Below, in pieces: positions 49,301-62,200 of a DNA stretch of 64,000 nucleotides (positions are counted from its first letter, which is position 1; every line of letters starts with the position of its first letter). Source of the stretch: Dirofilaria immitis (taxonomy: Eukaryota; Nematoda; Chromadorea; Rhabditida; Onchocercidae); the NCBI GenBank assembly GCA_024305405.1, contig JAKNDB010000092.1, positions 2,263,501 to 2,327,500 on the forward strand. Direction: 5' to 3'. A program made the position numbers and the translations under genes. The notes beneath the pieces were generated by a model. The model had not been told where the DNA came from. It ran no database searches and worked only from the letters and a program-made list of their open reading frames with translations.

Positions 49301-52300
49301 TTAATTCAGGATGAGTAGATTGACATCGTTTTATTAAATAATTAATTCATTTTTTGTTCCAGTTCGCAGTTATCAGTGCATTTTCTCCTTGGTTTCATCT
49401 GTTTCACATGCTCTTTAGAAAAGACGTGCTCAAGTATCAATCTCGCATACCAGTCTGCAACTTATTCCACTGTTATACATAATCCCGACGATGCATTTCT
49501 TGAACGATTAGTTTTGCACTGTATGCAATTTGCGGTAAATATTTTCAACACAATTATTTATTTCTGTATTTAAATGATATAAAATTATCACTGCAGTTTT
49601 GTACACAACAAAAGCAAATTCATGCAAATAATAATGCGATATAAAAATGATTGATAATTCACTTTTTAAATTCGGTGACAATTACATAAGTAACAAATGA
49701 TTTGTCAGTTTATGGGTTTTGGATCATTGAACAATTCTTTTTCTGTTCGTTACTCACCATCTTATTCTAAAGAGAGGTTAGAAATCAAATTCGAAATCAG
49801 TTGCCTTTGTTTTTGAAAATATTTTTCAAGCAATTGTAAAAATTTTATCAATTTACTAACAAACTGTATGGTGTATATATAACGATAAATGTTGGGAATT
49901 ACAGAGCATATTTTTGAAGTTACTGAAAATTCAATTTTTGTTATAAAATTCCAGCAACAAAAATCCACTTTTATTTCAGATCTTGTTTTTGGAAACTCTC
50001 ACAGGATTTTTTTCCGTCATTATATACGGTAGTGCACTCAGGCAGCAATACCCCCATGCAGTGAAATATTCCACATGTTGCCATTTGTTATTTCTTTCTT
50101 ATGCTAACTTTAAAAATTGGAAATGTTATATTTGCTGAACCCTTAAAATTTAAATAGAATACTAATTACAGCAGCTCGTAATGCACAAGTTTGACGAAAA
50201 GCAAGCGTAGTTTTCTCTTTTGTTTTCAAGTTATTTCATTGGAAAATTTGTGTAAGGATAACTAAAATAAAAATTTATTAGAAAAAAATGCGACTCTTTG
50301 GAGTTAATAAAAATAATAATTTTTGATAGAAAATGAATTTCAATTTCATGTCTCCTTTACATAATTTGTTTTTATTGAATATCATTGCTATATGATAAGA
50401 GTAATAGTATCGATAAATTGAGGTACACATATAATATTGCTTCTGGGCAACATGTTCTACGGTATAGTACTTGTTGGTTGCCACGTTATATTCATCCTCA
50501 GTTACTGGCTGTTTTCTGAATCGCTTATTGAAATTCCTTTTTCCGCATGGGTAATGGTCTGTTGGTATTCGGCATTTCCATCTTACAGGTAGTAAGATAA
50601 TGAGCTAATAATTTTTTTCCTACGTCAGTCTTGAAAATGAATAAATATCAACATTTTATATTTTTAGAAATGTTCAACATTTTCTATTTCTCTGATAGGT
50701 ATTTATTTCATTTAGGCAGTATCAGTATGCTATCCGACACTGTTGCTTTCGATGACAGTACTCAATGTAGTTGCTGCATCAATAGCTCTATTCATGATTA
50801 GTTACGCGATATCGAATACCTACTTTCTGGTATTTAATTTTGTTTCCCAATTTTAAATATTTCTAAAGAATCCATTGTGATTTCGTGGACCTCAGTGCTA
50901 TTTTCGGATACCAGCATAAGCGATTGCTATCCAATTCATGAATTTCTGTTTAGGCAGCAGTACTGTTTACAGTTGAAGGATTTCATTGGGTAATTGTTGA
51001 AGTGGCTGTGATTTTAACTGCTTCTGCGGCTGTTGCTTGTGTAATGTGCACATTTTGTTCCACATTTACTGTCATTAGGTTTGATTTTTCATTTTTTTTT
51101 CTAGTTAGAATGTCATCTTACATTGTTATTCATAAAAAGAAAGACTTGATACCGAAAAGAAGTTTCCTACAATTTTATCGATATCACGTCAGGTATTAAA
51201 TTTTAATGAAATGCAAAATGACAAAATTTCCAATACGCTGTGCGTTCTACTGACTTTCATCGATGGTTCCAAAAATAATCATGGTACCAGCCATTTTCTG
51301 ATTTTTCTTTTTATTCACAGATTGATTCGTTATTGATAGGAAGACTCGAAATTAACCATTTCGAATATTTTAGGTCTTTTGAAATTTTAAGCAAGTTGCG
51401 AAATTAGCAGACAATCAATAATTGATGATTTATTCTGTCTTTTAAAGATTTTAAAAAATTACTTTTTGCTTGATACGCAATTAATCATTTGTTCTTTTTC
51501 TGCAATTTGTTATTAGCTCTAAAAAAAATGATTTGCGTTCTCTTTTAAACTGATGCCTATTTTAATCTTTTTATGAAAATTTTGACTATGATTCAGTTTT
51601 CTATATGCGGTGCATCGGAAGCCCACAAGTAGCGCATCAACTATCGTGCTATGTGAAGAAAGCAACTACGGTACTCTGCGAACATTAGTCAGTCCTCAGT
51701 TTCAGGTATTTCGTTTTATAGTAAAACGAATAAAACTTAAAATTTACTAATCATTTCATCTCGATGTTTCGACTGATATATCATCAGCCGGTTGTTTTCT
51801 ATTATCAACTTTGATAGTTTCTGAATTTGAAAATGTCATAGGTCACTAAATTAACATTCACTAAATTCAACTTGGTTAGTTTCAATAAAGTAAGATTAAC
51901 TAGCCAGCATCACGTTAGATTGGAAATACTATTTTATTTTTTTGAAGGTTAGTGAAATTAGAATTTTTCACTATATACTCAGATTTAGGCACCATCAGTT
52001 CGACATATGGAGGAACAATCAATTTACTGGTCAGCAGACGAAAACCCATATTATTATCAGGCTTCAAAACGTTACTACGACCAACCTTACAAAATTGAAT
52101 CTGGGTATGTTTCTTCATTTCTCCAGTTTTTTCAGAGAAATTCCACAAGGTTTTTGAAAATTAATTTTTAAATTGGCTTTTTTAATCGATTTATTTGCAG
52201 TTTTGTAATGAATTCAGTTGTAGTATTACCTCGGTTTTCTCCTTCAGGTTCTTTCCAAAACGAATTTTATCATTCTATAAAACTTTTGAATTTGATTCCC

Positions 52301-52690
52301 AAAAACGTTTAATACTTCAAATAAATTCAAAAATTATGTGAATTGCACATTGTACATAAAATTAGATAAAACTATGTTATTTGTTTTGATGAACAAAGTT
52401 TATAATTGCTTCATTAGACAATTTTAAAGTAATTCTATAAATCAAGTTCGTACAAATGAAAAAAATGATACTTTTGATATTAACAGTGATGTCTCTAGGT
52501 TTTATGGATACTTTTTGATATTAACAGTGATGTCTCTAGGTTTTATGGATATGCACTCGTCAACCCTCAAATGTTCGATTCGCCATATGCCATGATGGGC
52601 GCGAGCAATGATAAAGTTGGTTCTGGACGGTATTTTCGAAGTGTCAATTCCTCTGCTGCACAAACGAAAATTGGACATATATTCAATTAA
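46314..52690 (+). CDS. Membrane protein of about 16 TM segments built of four four-TM modules, 5' end unresolved
   Basis: Exons: 46314-46402, 46628-46793, 46981-47175, 47502-47671, 47809-47934, 48077-48209, 48406-48592, 48911-49072, 49363-49534, 49980-~50060, 50502-50588, 50716-50829, 50954-51078, 51597-51705, 51989-52104 and 52540-52690, about 730 residues without the missing start. Hydrophobic segments come in groups of four with short loops, e.g. VLIVIGLAAIGLAA, LNWIYILAGLVGLYTL, SIAVAIYSTAFYCVTLF and VICSLMIFLPVIACLAAL in module 1. The pattern recurs from 47.5, 48.9 and 50.5 kb. The TM4 segments carry acidic residues (e.g. ETADRIYLIIVIEGILVAL). The cytoplasmic-type tail is Tyr-rich (ENPYYYQASKRYYDQPY). 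Phase is broken between 47175 and 47502, and two one-base breaks are likely at C5 (50052-50056 region) and T5 (50538-50542). The other joins agree. The last exon has two duplicated acceptors. It resembles tetraspan families such as MS4A in shape only; I do not recognise it. It could be two genes split near 50.1-50.5 kb. Confidence 0.7.
52467..52547. repeat. Tandem duplication of 40/41 bp spanning a splice acceptor
   Basis: Copy 1 (52467-52506) and copy 2 (52507-52547) are identical except for T4 versus T5 after the opening GATAC. Each contains GATGTCTCTAG followed by the first coding bases of the last exon of the multi-TM gene. Only the second acceptor (exon from 52540) keeps the frame to the stop at 52688-52690. 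Use of the first changes the C-terminus and reaches a stop early. Confidence 0.9.
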
Positions 52691-55600
52691 GACTGAGCAT
52701 CATTTTCGAAATCAGCAATTCGTACTAAGATAATTCAATGTTGATATCGATGTCAATGGATTCAGTCGTGATAAATCTTTCAGTTTTTAGTTCATTCATA
52801 ATAATATTTCTTATGTTTTAGATTTGTCTTAAATTTATATTTAAAATTCAAATTCAAATAATTTACATTGCTTAAAAACCTGGAGTCGAACCTGATGGAT
52901 GACATAACAAGATTGAAAGTTAAAGGGACTGAAATTTCGGATTCAAATTTGAGTATCAGTAATTCATTTAAGCTCTAAATACAGAGTTAACGCAAGCAAT
53001 CATCATTTGATTTCCGGAAGACGAAGATTTTATTTCCTCTAAAATCACGCCAGCATATCAGGCTTTAATTTCTTTTTTTTTATTTTATTTTATTGATACT
53101 GTTATAAATGGTACCGTGCTTTCAGTGAATTTTTCTATCTCTGTATTGAATTGCCTATTTATTATTCATTCGAACCTTCTGAATGCTCAAATTTTCAGAA
53201 CGATGGTGATTTTACTGCATATATCACATATAGGCACTTGTAATTTTGTCTTAATTCTATCCATTCTTATGTTTAGAAGAAAATTATTAAAAGGAATTTT
53301 ATAAAAATCGGAACTTAAAATATATTGCTAGCTTTTATCAGAACTGTCGTGGCATTCTCTATGCATATATTCGAATTTTGGTGTTATGTCTCGCAAGATC
53401 CGATAATTGCCATCAAATCATTCCATTCAATCTTGGCTGAAGTCCGTTATTTATTTTTTAGTTTGGAACTGATTCTTAAGCTTTGATTGATTTTTAGACT
53501 GTATTTGAGATATTTTATACCCATTAAATCTTGTTTTAAATTCTTAATGCATGCAATTTTATTTTTCAATGTAAGCGAAAAATTGCTATTTTTGCATCTA
53601 TCGCTTTCTTACAATTCTGTTATTATTCTTTCTCTTTCTGGGAGGATTAACAGGGTATAAGAGAAAGAGTTTTCAACTTTCGACAAGATAGAGAAAGGAT
53701 TCTGCATTTCTGCAGTATTTTTGCCAGTGTTGAATATTCACAAACTTCATTTTTGTTAAGTACTACTCAATTAATTTGTTTTCTCGATGGAATAAACTGT
53801 CGCCTTGTCCGTTTGATGAGTCATGTATTCGATGATATTACTGTATCGCCACCGCTTTATTTAAATACAACTGAAGAATTCACAACCCTCTTTCAAGTTG
53901 AATATAGTGTGCAATTGAATACATGCACAGATATGTACAAAGTTATTCGAATATCATTTCCTTTCTTCAACTTAATTATTTCGAAGACTAATACAATGAT
54001 ATTTTATTTGTTACAAAATCTTTTTATATAGTTCGTTGTAATCGACATCGATGAAGTTTAAGTCGTACAGAAAAGGCATCTGATAAATTATCATAGATAA
54101 TGTTTCGAATAAAGCACAGTTGATGATGTCTGGACACTTGCGAACAATCCGTAAACTGAAGAGGGAATAATATTTGTCGTAGCTTAATTATTCAAAAACT
54201 GCAATTCTCTGGTCTTATATCCTTTAGAATACGATAAAAGTTGAGATATGCACTATGACGACATTGAATAATGAAAAGTAGTGGAAGTAGCAAGCAAAAT
54301 AAAGAACTGATGGGAAATTAATATATCGAGTATTCTTAGACTATATTATATCGAATGATTTGCATAGATGACTTTTATTAATAAAATATCCTAGCTGCTT
54401 ATAACTAACTATAAGTTACCTTCATCAAACACAAAAAAAAATCACGCTGTGTAAAGAGTATCAGTATCCTCCTATTATGCCACCTATGGAATTATTCCTC
54501 ACTGTAATTTTCCGGCGGTAACTATGAGGAAAAAAGTATTTCAAGCACCGATTATGTAGATGCAATATGCAAAAAAATTAGAAATTACTCTATATCCGCC
54601 ATAAAGCGATTTTAGGGATTCAGGAAAGGCTCCCTCATACTGTAAGGAGGAATGAAGTGGAGAAGGAGATTTTCGGAATTTTATTTGAACGGTAAACGAG
54701 GAAAGCCTACCAAGAAATCATATTTGATATGAATCGCCGCTTTCTTTTTACAGAACATAGCTTCAAGTATTTTTAACTTTTTCTTGGTTTCTTGCAAATT
54801 CTTCTACATGCTCCATATCCCTGTATCATAGCTCTGCGCTGATATGGATCGATTCTGACCCAGCATGCATTTTTGACAATACCATTCAATTTATAGCTTG
54901 AAATTGAATCTTTACTGTAATAAATCTCTCATACAAATGACTGAGCTTCATAAAACATTTGCCAAAAACCTTAAACTTAAATCCTATTTGCATATTTCAG
55001 CCTGAAACACACTTGGCTGCGATAATGTCGATTTTGCTTTTATCTAATCTCGGATAAATGTCAAATGATAACTGCTTTCTAACGGTAAAAATTAATAAAG
55101 CTTGACAAATGGAAACAACCAGTTTCCAAATCATTTGAGCTAATCAATGTACAGCTTGGGAAACAAAGGACATTTTTATTTTACTTTTTTCGACAGAATC
55201 TGTACCAAATAGCAGTATTTATATGAATGGATTCCATTCTGTGTCTTTCTGACCTTTAAATCGTAGTCGATCTTTACCTTCCAATTTTCCTGGCTTCTTA
55301 TTATTTTTCGATCACTTTGCTTTTTAGCTGGCAGAATCATCATTGCACATGTGTGCAACTCCTAAATACCCCGAATTGATAGTTAAGCAAGTGATATATT
55401 TCATCATACTGGGCTTCTATGATTACGTGTGCTGCAATTATGCTCCTGCATGCATGCAATTGGACGGAACCTTAGCCCAGAAGCACATAGACGGAAAATG
55501 AAGAAAATCTTATCAGGAAGATTCGATTCAGATTCATAAATCCAATGTAGGATACATACTCTGTGCCTCAGGTATCACAATTTCTAATTTTCAAACACTT

Positions 55601-56245
55601 CTAGAATGTTAAAACTATTCAAGGTCAGTTCACAGTGGCATCGAGTCATACTTGTCAAAATCTTCAGTTGCTAGTTTAGGTATGACAAACACATTTATAA
55701 GATGGCTTACCTTCATTAGGAATCTAAATTTTCCAATCCTTACTGACTTGAGATCCCAAATGTGAGCTTCGTCCGCAGTTCGATAATCTATTAAACTTTA
55801 TTTTCTTAATGTAATATTATCCTCAGTTTGCTTGCAATAATTCGAAATAATCGAAGGTAATTTCATAAAGTCCAGATTTTAGTTATTGCTCAATGTTCTG
55901 TTTCTATGCAGAACTGCAATATTTCTTAATCTGAAACAGTTGAACTGAGCAAAAATTTTACACTATTAAATATTGGAGAAATTGAAATAAAGAATTTATA
56001 TACGACAAAAAAATCAAAGCAATATATACAAATGACTTGCAGCACATCACATAATACATTGGTATCATGATACCTTCGTGATCACATTAAATGAAAGAGC
56101 ACAGCAAAACAATTCGTCCGGCGTGATTGGAGGTGATTTATCGTTCAGAACAATCAATGGCCTGATCTGTAATAGAAATCTTTTAAAAATTCATCCACTT
56201 ATTCTCTGTTATTCCTTGTTTTCAGAAAATAATATTTTCCAAATT
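52691..56245. other. Intergenic region between convergent genes
   Basis: About 3.5 kb separate the multi-TM gene and TRAPPC9 3' ends. The segment 54.6-55.7 kb is somewhat richer in G+C and could hold a decayed mobile element, but I found no reverse transcriptase, transposase or terminal-repeat signature. No gene is supported. Confidence 0.5.
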
Positions 56246-59200
56246 TCAGATTGATCTCAAAAAATTTTGAAAAATCACTTTGTGTGCTCCTTCACAGCGA
56301 AAGAGAAGTTGAAAATTTGCACGAAAAGTTTCCCGAATCGCTACTCTTTTTGCAGATTTGTTACTTAAATTAGGAACTGCTAATGGTGCATAATCATTTT
56401 CGATCGACAAAGTATCCACTGGTGATGTAACAGCTATTTCAGTCACTTCTTCCTGCTAAATTAATAACATTTTTATCTTAAGAATATTTTCCATCATGAA
56501 AATTGTCAATTCATTTGTAGAACATAGCAAGAAAAACATAATAAAGAAGAAAGTATTGGTTATCATATTGTTAAGACTCACAACAGGATAAAAAAATGAA
56601 ATTTGACAGTATAAATGAGGTTTTCAAAGAAAAATATAAGTCATATACACATAGTTTATAAAAAGTACCTGAATTATTTGAAAAGGTATACTTTCAGTAT
56701 TCAGCACAATCATATTATCGTCGCTTTCAATGAAGGATCCATTTTGTAAATCACGATAACACTGCAGCTGTATTAAACCATTAAAAGAACGAGTGTCTAA
56801 AGATTATTATAAGCAGCAAGCAATATTAAAATTAAGAAATAACTGCTGAGAACAAACGACTAGCTCAATAATGTTATAAAAACTCAGTGTTGATATAATG
56901 CACAGCATAGATATTCTAGTCCGTTAATTTTGAACTTATTCTATATTTCTACAAAAAAAAAAAAAAAAAAAAGACAGAGATAAAACCATCATAAGCTCGA
57001 TTGGAAACAAGATTAACCTAATGAACTTCAATTTCTGCAAATATTACCGTTTGTTGGAGTCATTAAAGTTAAACTGAGCTCGACTATTTCACCGATATCA
57101 ACAGTAACTTCATCGTCAGCCAAAAACGGCATTCCATTGATATTAGTCTCTGAATTTCGGAAATTAAATTAAAAGTGCAGATATTTTCATTATTCTATTT
57201 TTGAAATAAAAAATATGCGAAATTTCTAGACTTCTAATTCATTATAATGTTCAAATGTTCAGGAACTCATTTTTATTTCAAAATTCTTAGAATGTCAGCA
57301 TAATACAGCAAATAATATTAAAAATAAATTTAGCCTTGAATTCAATATTGCTTTGAATAATAATTGTAAAGCAATGGTATTTTAAGAAAGTAGAGTCTGC
57401 AACTTATTTTCCACCTTCTTAAAAAAATCATTCCTTACCAAGCAAGCACTTATTAAGAATCCGGTTTAATTCACAACTAATAAACTAATATCCGAGTTTA
57501 TGAATAATCAATTAAACGATATCATTTGTATTTAACCAGTCTAGATAATTTGAACCTTAAATAGAATAAAATCGGTCGTTGATCAATAAACGATCACGAA
57601 TTGTGATTTCAAGACAAACACTTACGAACAGAAATCACTGGAACAACAAGTTGTTTGAGGAGCGAAACAGAAGACAGCAAGGGTCCGATAGGTACTGATC
57701 CTGAAAGACTTGAACTGGAGATAGACCAACGAATATCCAAATGCCAGGAAACATGACGTTCTAGAATTTGCCGTAACTGTTCCATTTCTTGCATTTGCAT
57801 CATATGGGATGCTCGACTAGCTGCTTCTTGAAACGCATTCGATGCAACTTCAGAACAACATTTGCATAGCAGCGGCACTCTAGGAAAGTAACTACTAGAA
57901 ATCTTATTTTTCCAAAGGAAAAAAAGATACAAAAGCATATAAAGATGAATAGATAACGACTGCAAAATATTCCAAGTTAATTTTAAGACGATATCGATAA
58001 TTTCAATTCAACGAGGATGAAAAGAAGGAAGAAGAAAAAATGTAGCCGTTTGACTGCATTCGGAATCTAGCATAAACTTCAAACTATTAGCTTTTCCAGG
58101 TAGAACTTTCTGTTCAAAAAAGCATCAAAGATAACAAGAAAAGTTGAAGAACCAGCGAAGTAGTGGACGTGATCTAGTTAAACACTTCTTTATGAGAAAA
58201 TGAAGGGATGCGAAGAAAAATTAAATAAAAATTACTTCGATTAAACTATTCTATAGCAATTAATTATTGCTCTGCTTAAACGTCTGAACTATGAATGGAA
58301 ATAACTAATTTACCTACAAAATTCCTTAGGTTGTACGCCGATTACACGATCCTTCCCGTAAGTTAATTCAGCATCCCATTCAGTATTATTTGTCACATCT
58401 ACAACTACATATCTCGTTGTCGGTCCATCACCAGGTAGTACATGCCAAGCAGCAACTGTTACCGCAGGAACGATTGATATCGCCAAAGGTAATCGACATC
58501 GTCTTTCGTACTGCTAAAAATTATGCCTTTTGATTTAAAATGTGACATATGAAATAGAACTAATAAAATTTAGATTCTTATATTTTTGAGATTTCTTTCA
58601 CGATTACAACATCTAAGCAATATTTCTACTGCTATAAAAAATTAGAACATTTTCTCCTTTTTTTATAGACATATAATATCCATGTTTATTCTGAACTTCT
58701 TTTCATAGAAAATGACTTGCAGTTTCGGAGAAAAAGTAAAACAAATTCGAACTTATAAAAGGAAAAAAATGAAAGCAATTATTTTAAAAAATCATGAAAA
58801 ATACTTCTCCGTTTGGACCATCAATGTCAGCACGATAATGAAAAATGAATTCACAAGTCAGTAATCTCTAAAATTAAGAAGAAAATTAAGCACAAGATTA
58901 CCAACTTTGACAAGAGAAAAATTATTTCAAATTCAAATTTTATTAAAATATCAAAGAAAACCTGTTGCAATTTTACAGTTTTATATCAAAAAGAGTAAAT
59001 TGTGAAACATATATATATTCCTTTATATTTAGTTCGTCCTTATAGATCTGATATACATACTCAGAAAAATCACCACGTACTCCGGTAAACGGTATTCGAT
59101 CATGCGTTTCTTCGGTAGATGGGGCATCAGAAGTAGAATAATCTGTTTCATTATTTCGCTCTTTTTGTGAATCATCTTCAGCCATAGCTGACGGATCAAT

Positions 59201-62200
59201 TCCAAAAATCCTATGATAATAATAAGATGTTTCATCACTCGATATTTTTCTCATTTAAACAAATCAGAATAAAAGTATTTTAAAATATTGAATTTTATAT
59301 TTACTCTATTAAAGTTCTGTAAAAAATATTCTGAACTTTAAAAATATGATTCAAAATATAAGATATTATTAGAATATACCGAATTCAAATCTTACCTGAA
59401 TTTGATCTGTTTTCTTTCCAAAGGTTCAATTCGTCTTAATTGAACAATGTTATCATTATTTTCCATCCATTCAGTACTAGCAATTTCAATCATACAAGGG
59501 CCACCACAAACCTAGAAGAATAGAAAACCTAGAATGTTTCATCATTTTAGTCAGTTGTGATTTACCAAACAATCTTAAAAAACTTTACTTAGTTAGTCAA
59601 GGTTAATAACGAAGTGAGTATTTAAAAATCAATTCAAATTGCTTATGAGATGAAGTACTGCTTCAGATTTTTTAAATTCGAATAGCCCAAATTTAAGCTA
59701 AGAAATAAAGAAGTATATTCTTTAACAAATTAAATTTAACATTCTTGTGCAAGAATATAGAAAAATATGAAAAATGAATTCATATATTAAACTTTATGGA
59801 ATGGCCATACCTTAGGTTGTCGAATAATTAAACCAACATTCCGTATCGCAACCCTTTCACTAGTATTTACTAATGACACGCTATGCTCAAAGCTGAAAAA
59901 CGAAGCATTTTTTGACATTTTGTGAATACCAATATGCAACTTATGATCATAAAAGATAAAACGTACAGAAGATAATGCACATATTGAAAACGAATTTCAT
60001 CAATTTCTATTTAAAATTAGTATAGAATAGTGACTAAACTTTGTTTCTTTTCAAGAATTGCGAAGAAATATATGGGAAGCACTAAAAACTCCATTTCTTG
60101 CCTTTTTTTCTCTACCTTTTCCCTGTTCTATATTCAGATATTCATCTAAGTAGCCACAAAAACACATTCCAGATTCTCCAGAATTTACAACATAAATGTT
60201 TTTTGTTAACTATAATTACAACAATTGCGTCGAATTCGTTCTTTGTGAAATGGGCTTACGAGTCATTAAAATATGAATATTATTTTACAATAAAAATGAA
60301 AAGAAAAGAACGTTTGTCCGGAGTAAACAGTTATTTCAGCAGTTGGTTCAACGTTATCTTCAGAGATTGGAGCTCGGCTCAATGAAGTTTTTAGTTCCAA
60401 AACAGGTAAAGCTGGCAATATCTACAAAAATTGCAGTAAATGAAATAAAATAAGTTGCACACAATGAACATTCCCACTAGTCTCCTTCAGTTCTATTTCT
60501 TTTCTAATTTCCATGTTTATTTATCTATCTATGTTAACTATAATTACAACAATTATATATATATATATATGATCCTCCTTATCGCTTTTGTCCTCAGGGT
60601 TCAGTTTGTGCAATCCTAGTGAGTTTGGATGTTGTTGAAATAACCGGCGATTGTTGTTTGAGTGGATTTGTTGAAACTGCACTGTGTAATATTAAGTTTT
60701 GTCAACGGCCGATATTACTGAGATGGGAGAGAGAGAGAAAGAGGGAGGATGGATGGAAGTTCTTATTTTTCTGCAGCATAAACCAAAATCAAAAAAACGA
60801 TGAACTAAACAAACTTCAATGTCAAACACTGATGAGAAAAATCCCTTGGATCTTACACGGTCTGGAAAATTCCTCAATCTGCAAACATTACGCATACCCA
60901 ATATCTCGCACGAATAACCAGTTATAATGAGCCGTCCCGATTCCCTTAAATAACAATAAAGTAAATCGATTCAAAAGTAATGCTACAGAAAAACTGCCTT
61001 AAATTTTTGAATTAAAAAATCTGAATTCTGAACAGTGAAAAAGCATATTTTCCAGAGTAGCAAAAAGTAGTGAACTCACCTGGGCACTCCAATGAGTTTG
61101 AAATCTAGAGGTTCCATATTATCGTCACACGAAGGTAAAGTGAGTCGCATAGGAACTGGTTCAAAAGCGCAGCCTTCACAAAGTAATGCAAGGTTAGAAA
61201 CGGATAATTCGCATGGCAGACAATTGATTACCGATATAGAAACCTCACAAGCGCAATCTTGAACCCATGTAACTAAAGTGTTGATAAATAATTTCATTGC
61301 AAGAAGTTTAAAATTTCTAAAATTCCAGAAAAATGCTAAAACAAGACATATTTTCAATTCAAACAAGAACAATACGCTAAGAAAACCTTTTGAAGCAGTT
61401 TCACATTGGAATGGAGAATAAATAAATATATCGGAGTGAAGTTTGGGTCGAATAATTGTAGTGACAAGGTGTTCTGGAAGTGAACAGACGGAGAACTTCC
61501 TGCAAATTAAGCATTACGATATGTGAATGATAAAATGAAGATGGAAACAGCAAAAAAATAAGAAAGAGAAGATATCCTCCAGTGCATTTTCGTGCATTAA
61601 GAAATTACATAGACTAAATAATAGATTAAATAAATGAAATACCTATGATTAAAATAATCCCGATTTGAATGAATTTATTCCATATTTCTTTTTAGGTGAT
61701 AACAAAATCGCTATATTATTTTGCACAACAGGAAAAAATTGACCAGAAACCGTACTCAAGTTTCGGAAAACGCATCATCTGAATTGGCGGTATGATAAGT
61801 CCATGTTGCGGTAATGAAATATGTTGACTGAGTTGATGTTGGACATCCCGCGATGCTACTAATCTGGTCAATTCTTCAAGCATTCGGTCGGATGTTTCAC
61901 GATCCATATAATCGTAATAGACCTTGAAAATATTTATGTAAGTAAAAATTTTCTTAAAATTATTTTTAATGAAAAAGGTAAAAAATATTCTTATTACGAT
62001 TATTATGAGTGAAAACGAAAAAATTAAAATATAATAAGCTTTTGAATAGATTTTCGTGATCTTTTCCAAAGAAGATTTGAAGTATAATTTCGCTTTCGAT
62101 TAAGAATAATCTGCAGTGCAAATTCCTTGCCTTCCAGAACTAAATTTTTAGAATATTTCAAACTTTTTTCTTGTTTGGAAAATCGCGAAAGTATAATTCA

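Noticed and set aside
54600..55720. Suspected decayed retrotransposon because of slightly higher G+C.
   Set aside because: No reverse transcriptase, integrase, terminal repeats or poly(A) tail could be seen in any frame.
58973..59254. The two overlapping minus ORFs near 59.0-59.25 kb as independent genes.
   Set aside because: One is the TRAPPC9 exon 59210-59009 read through its acceptor; the other is its shadow in another frame.
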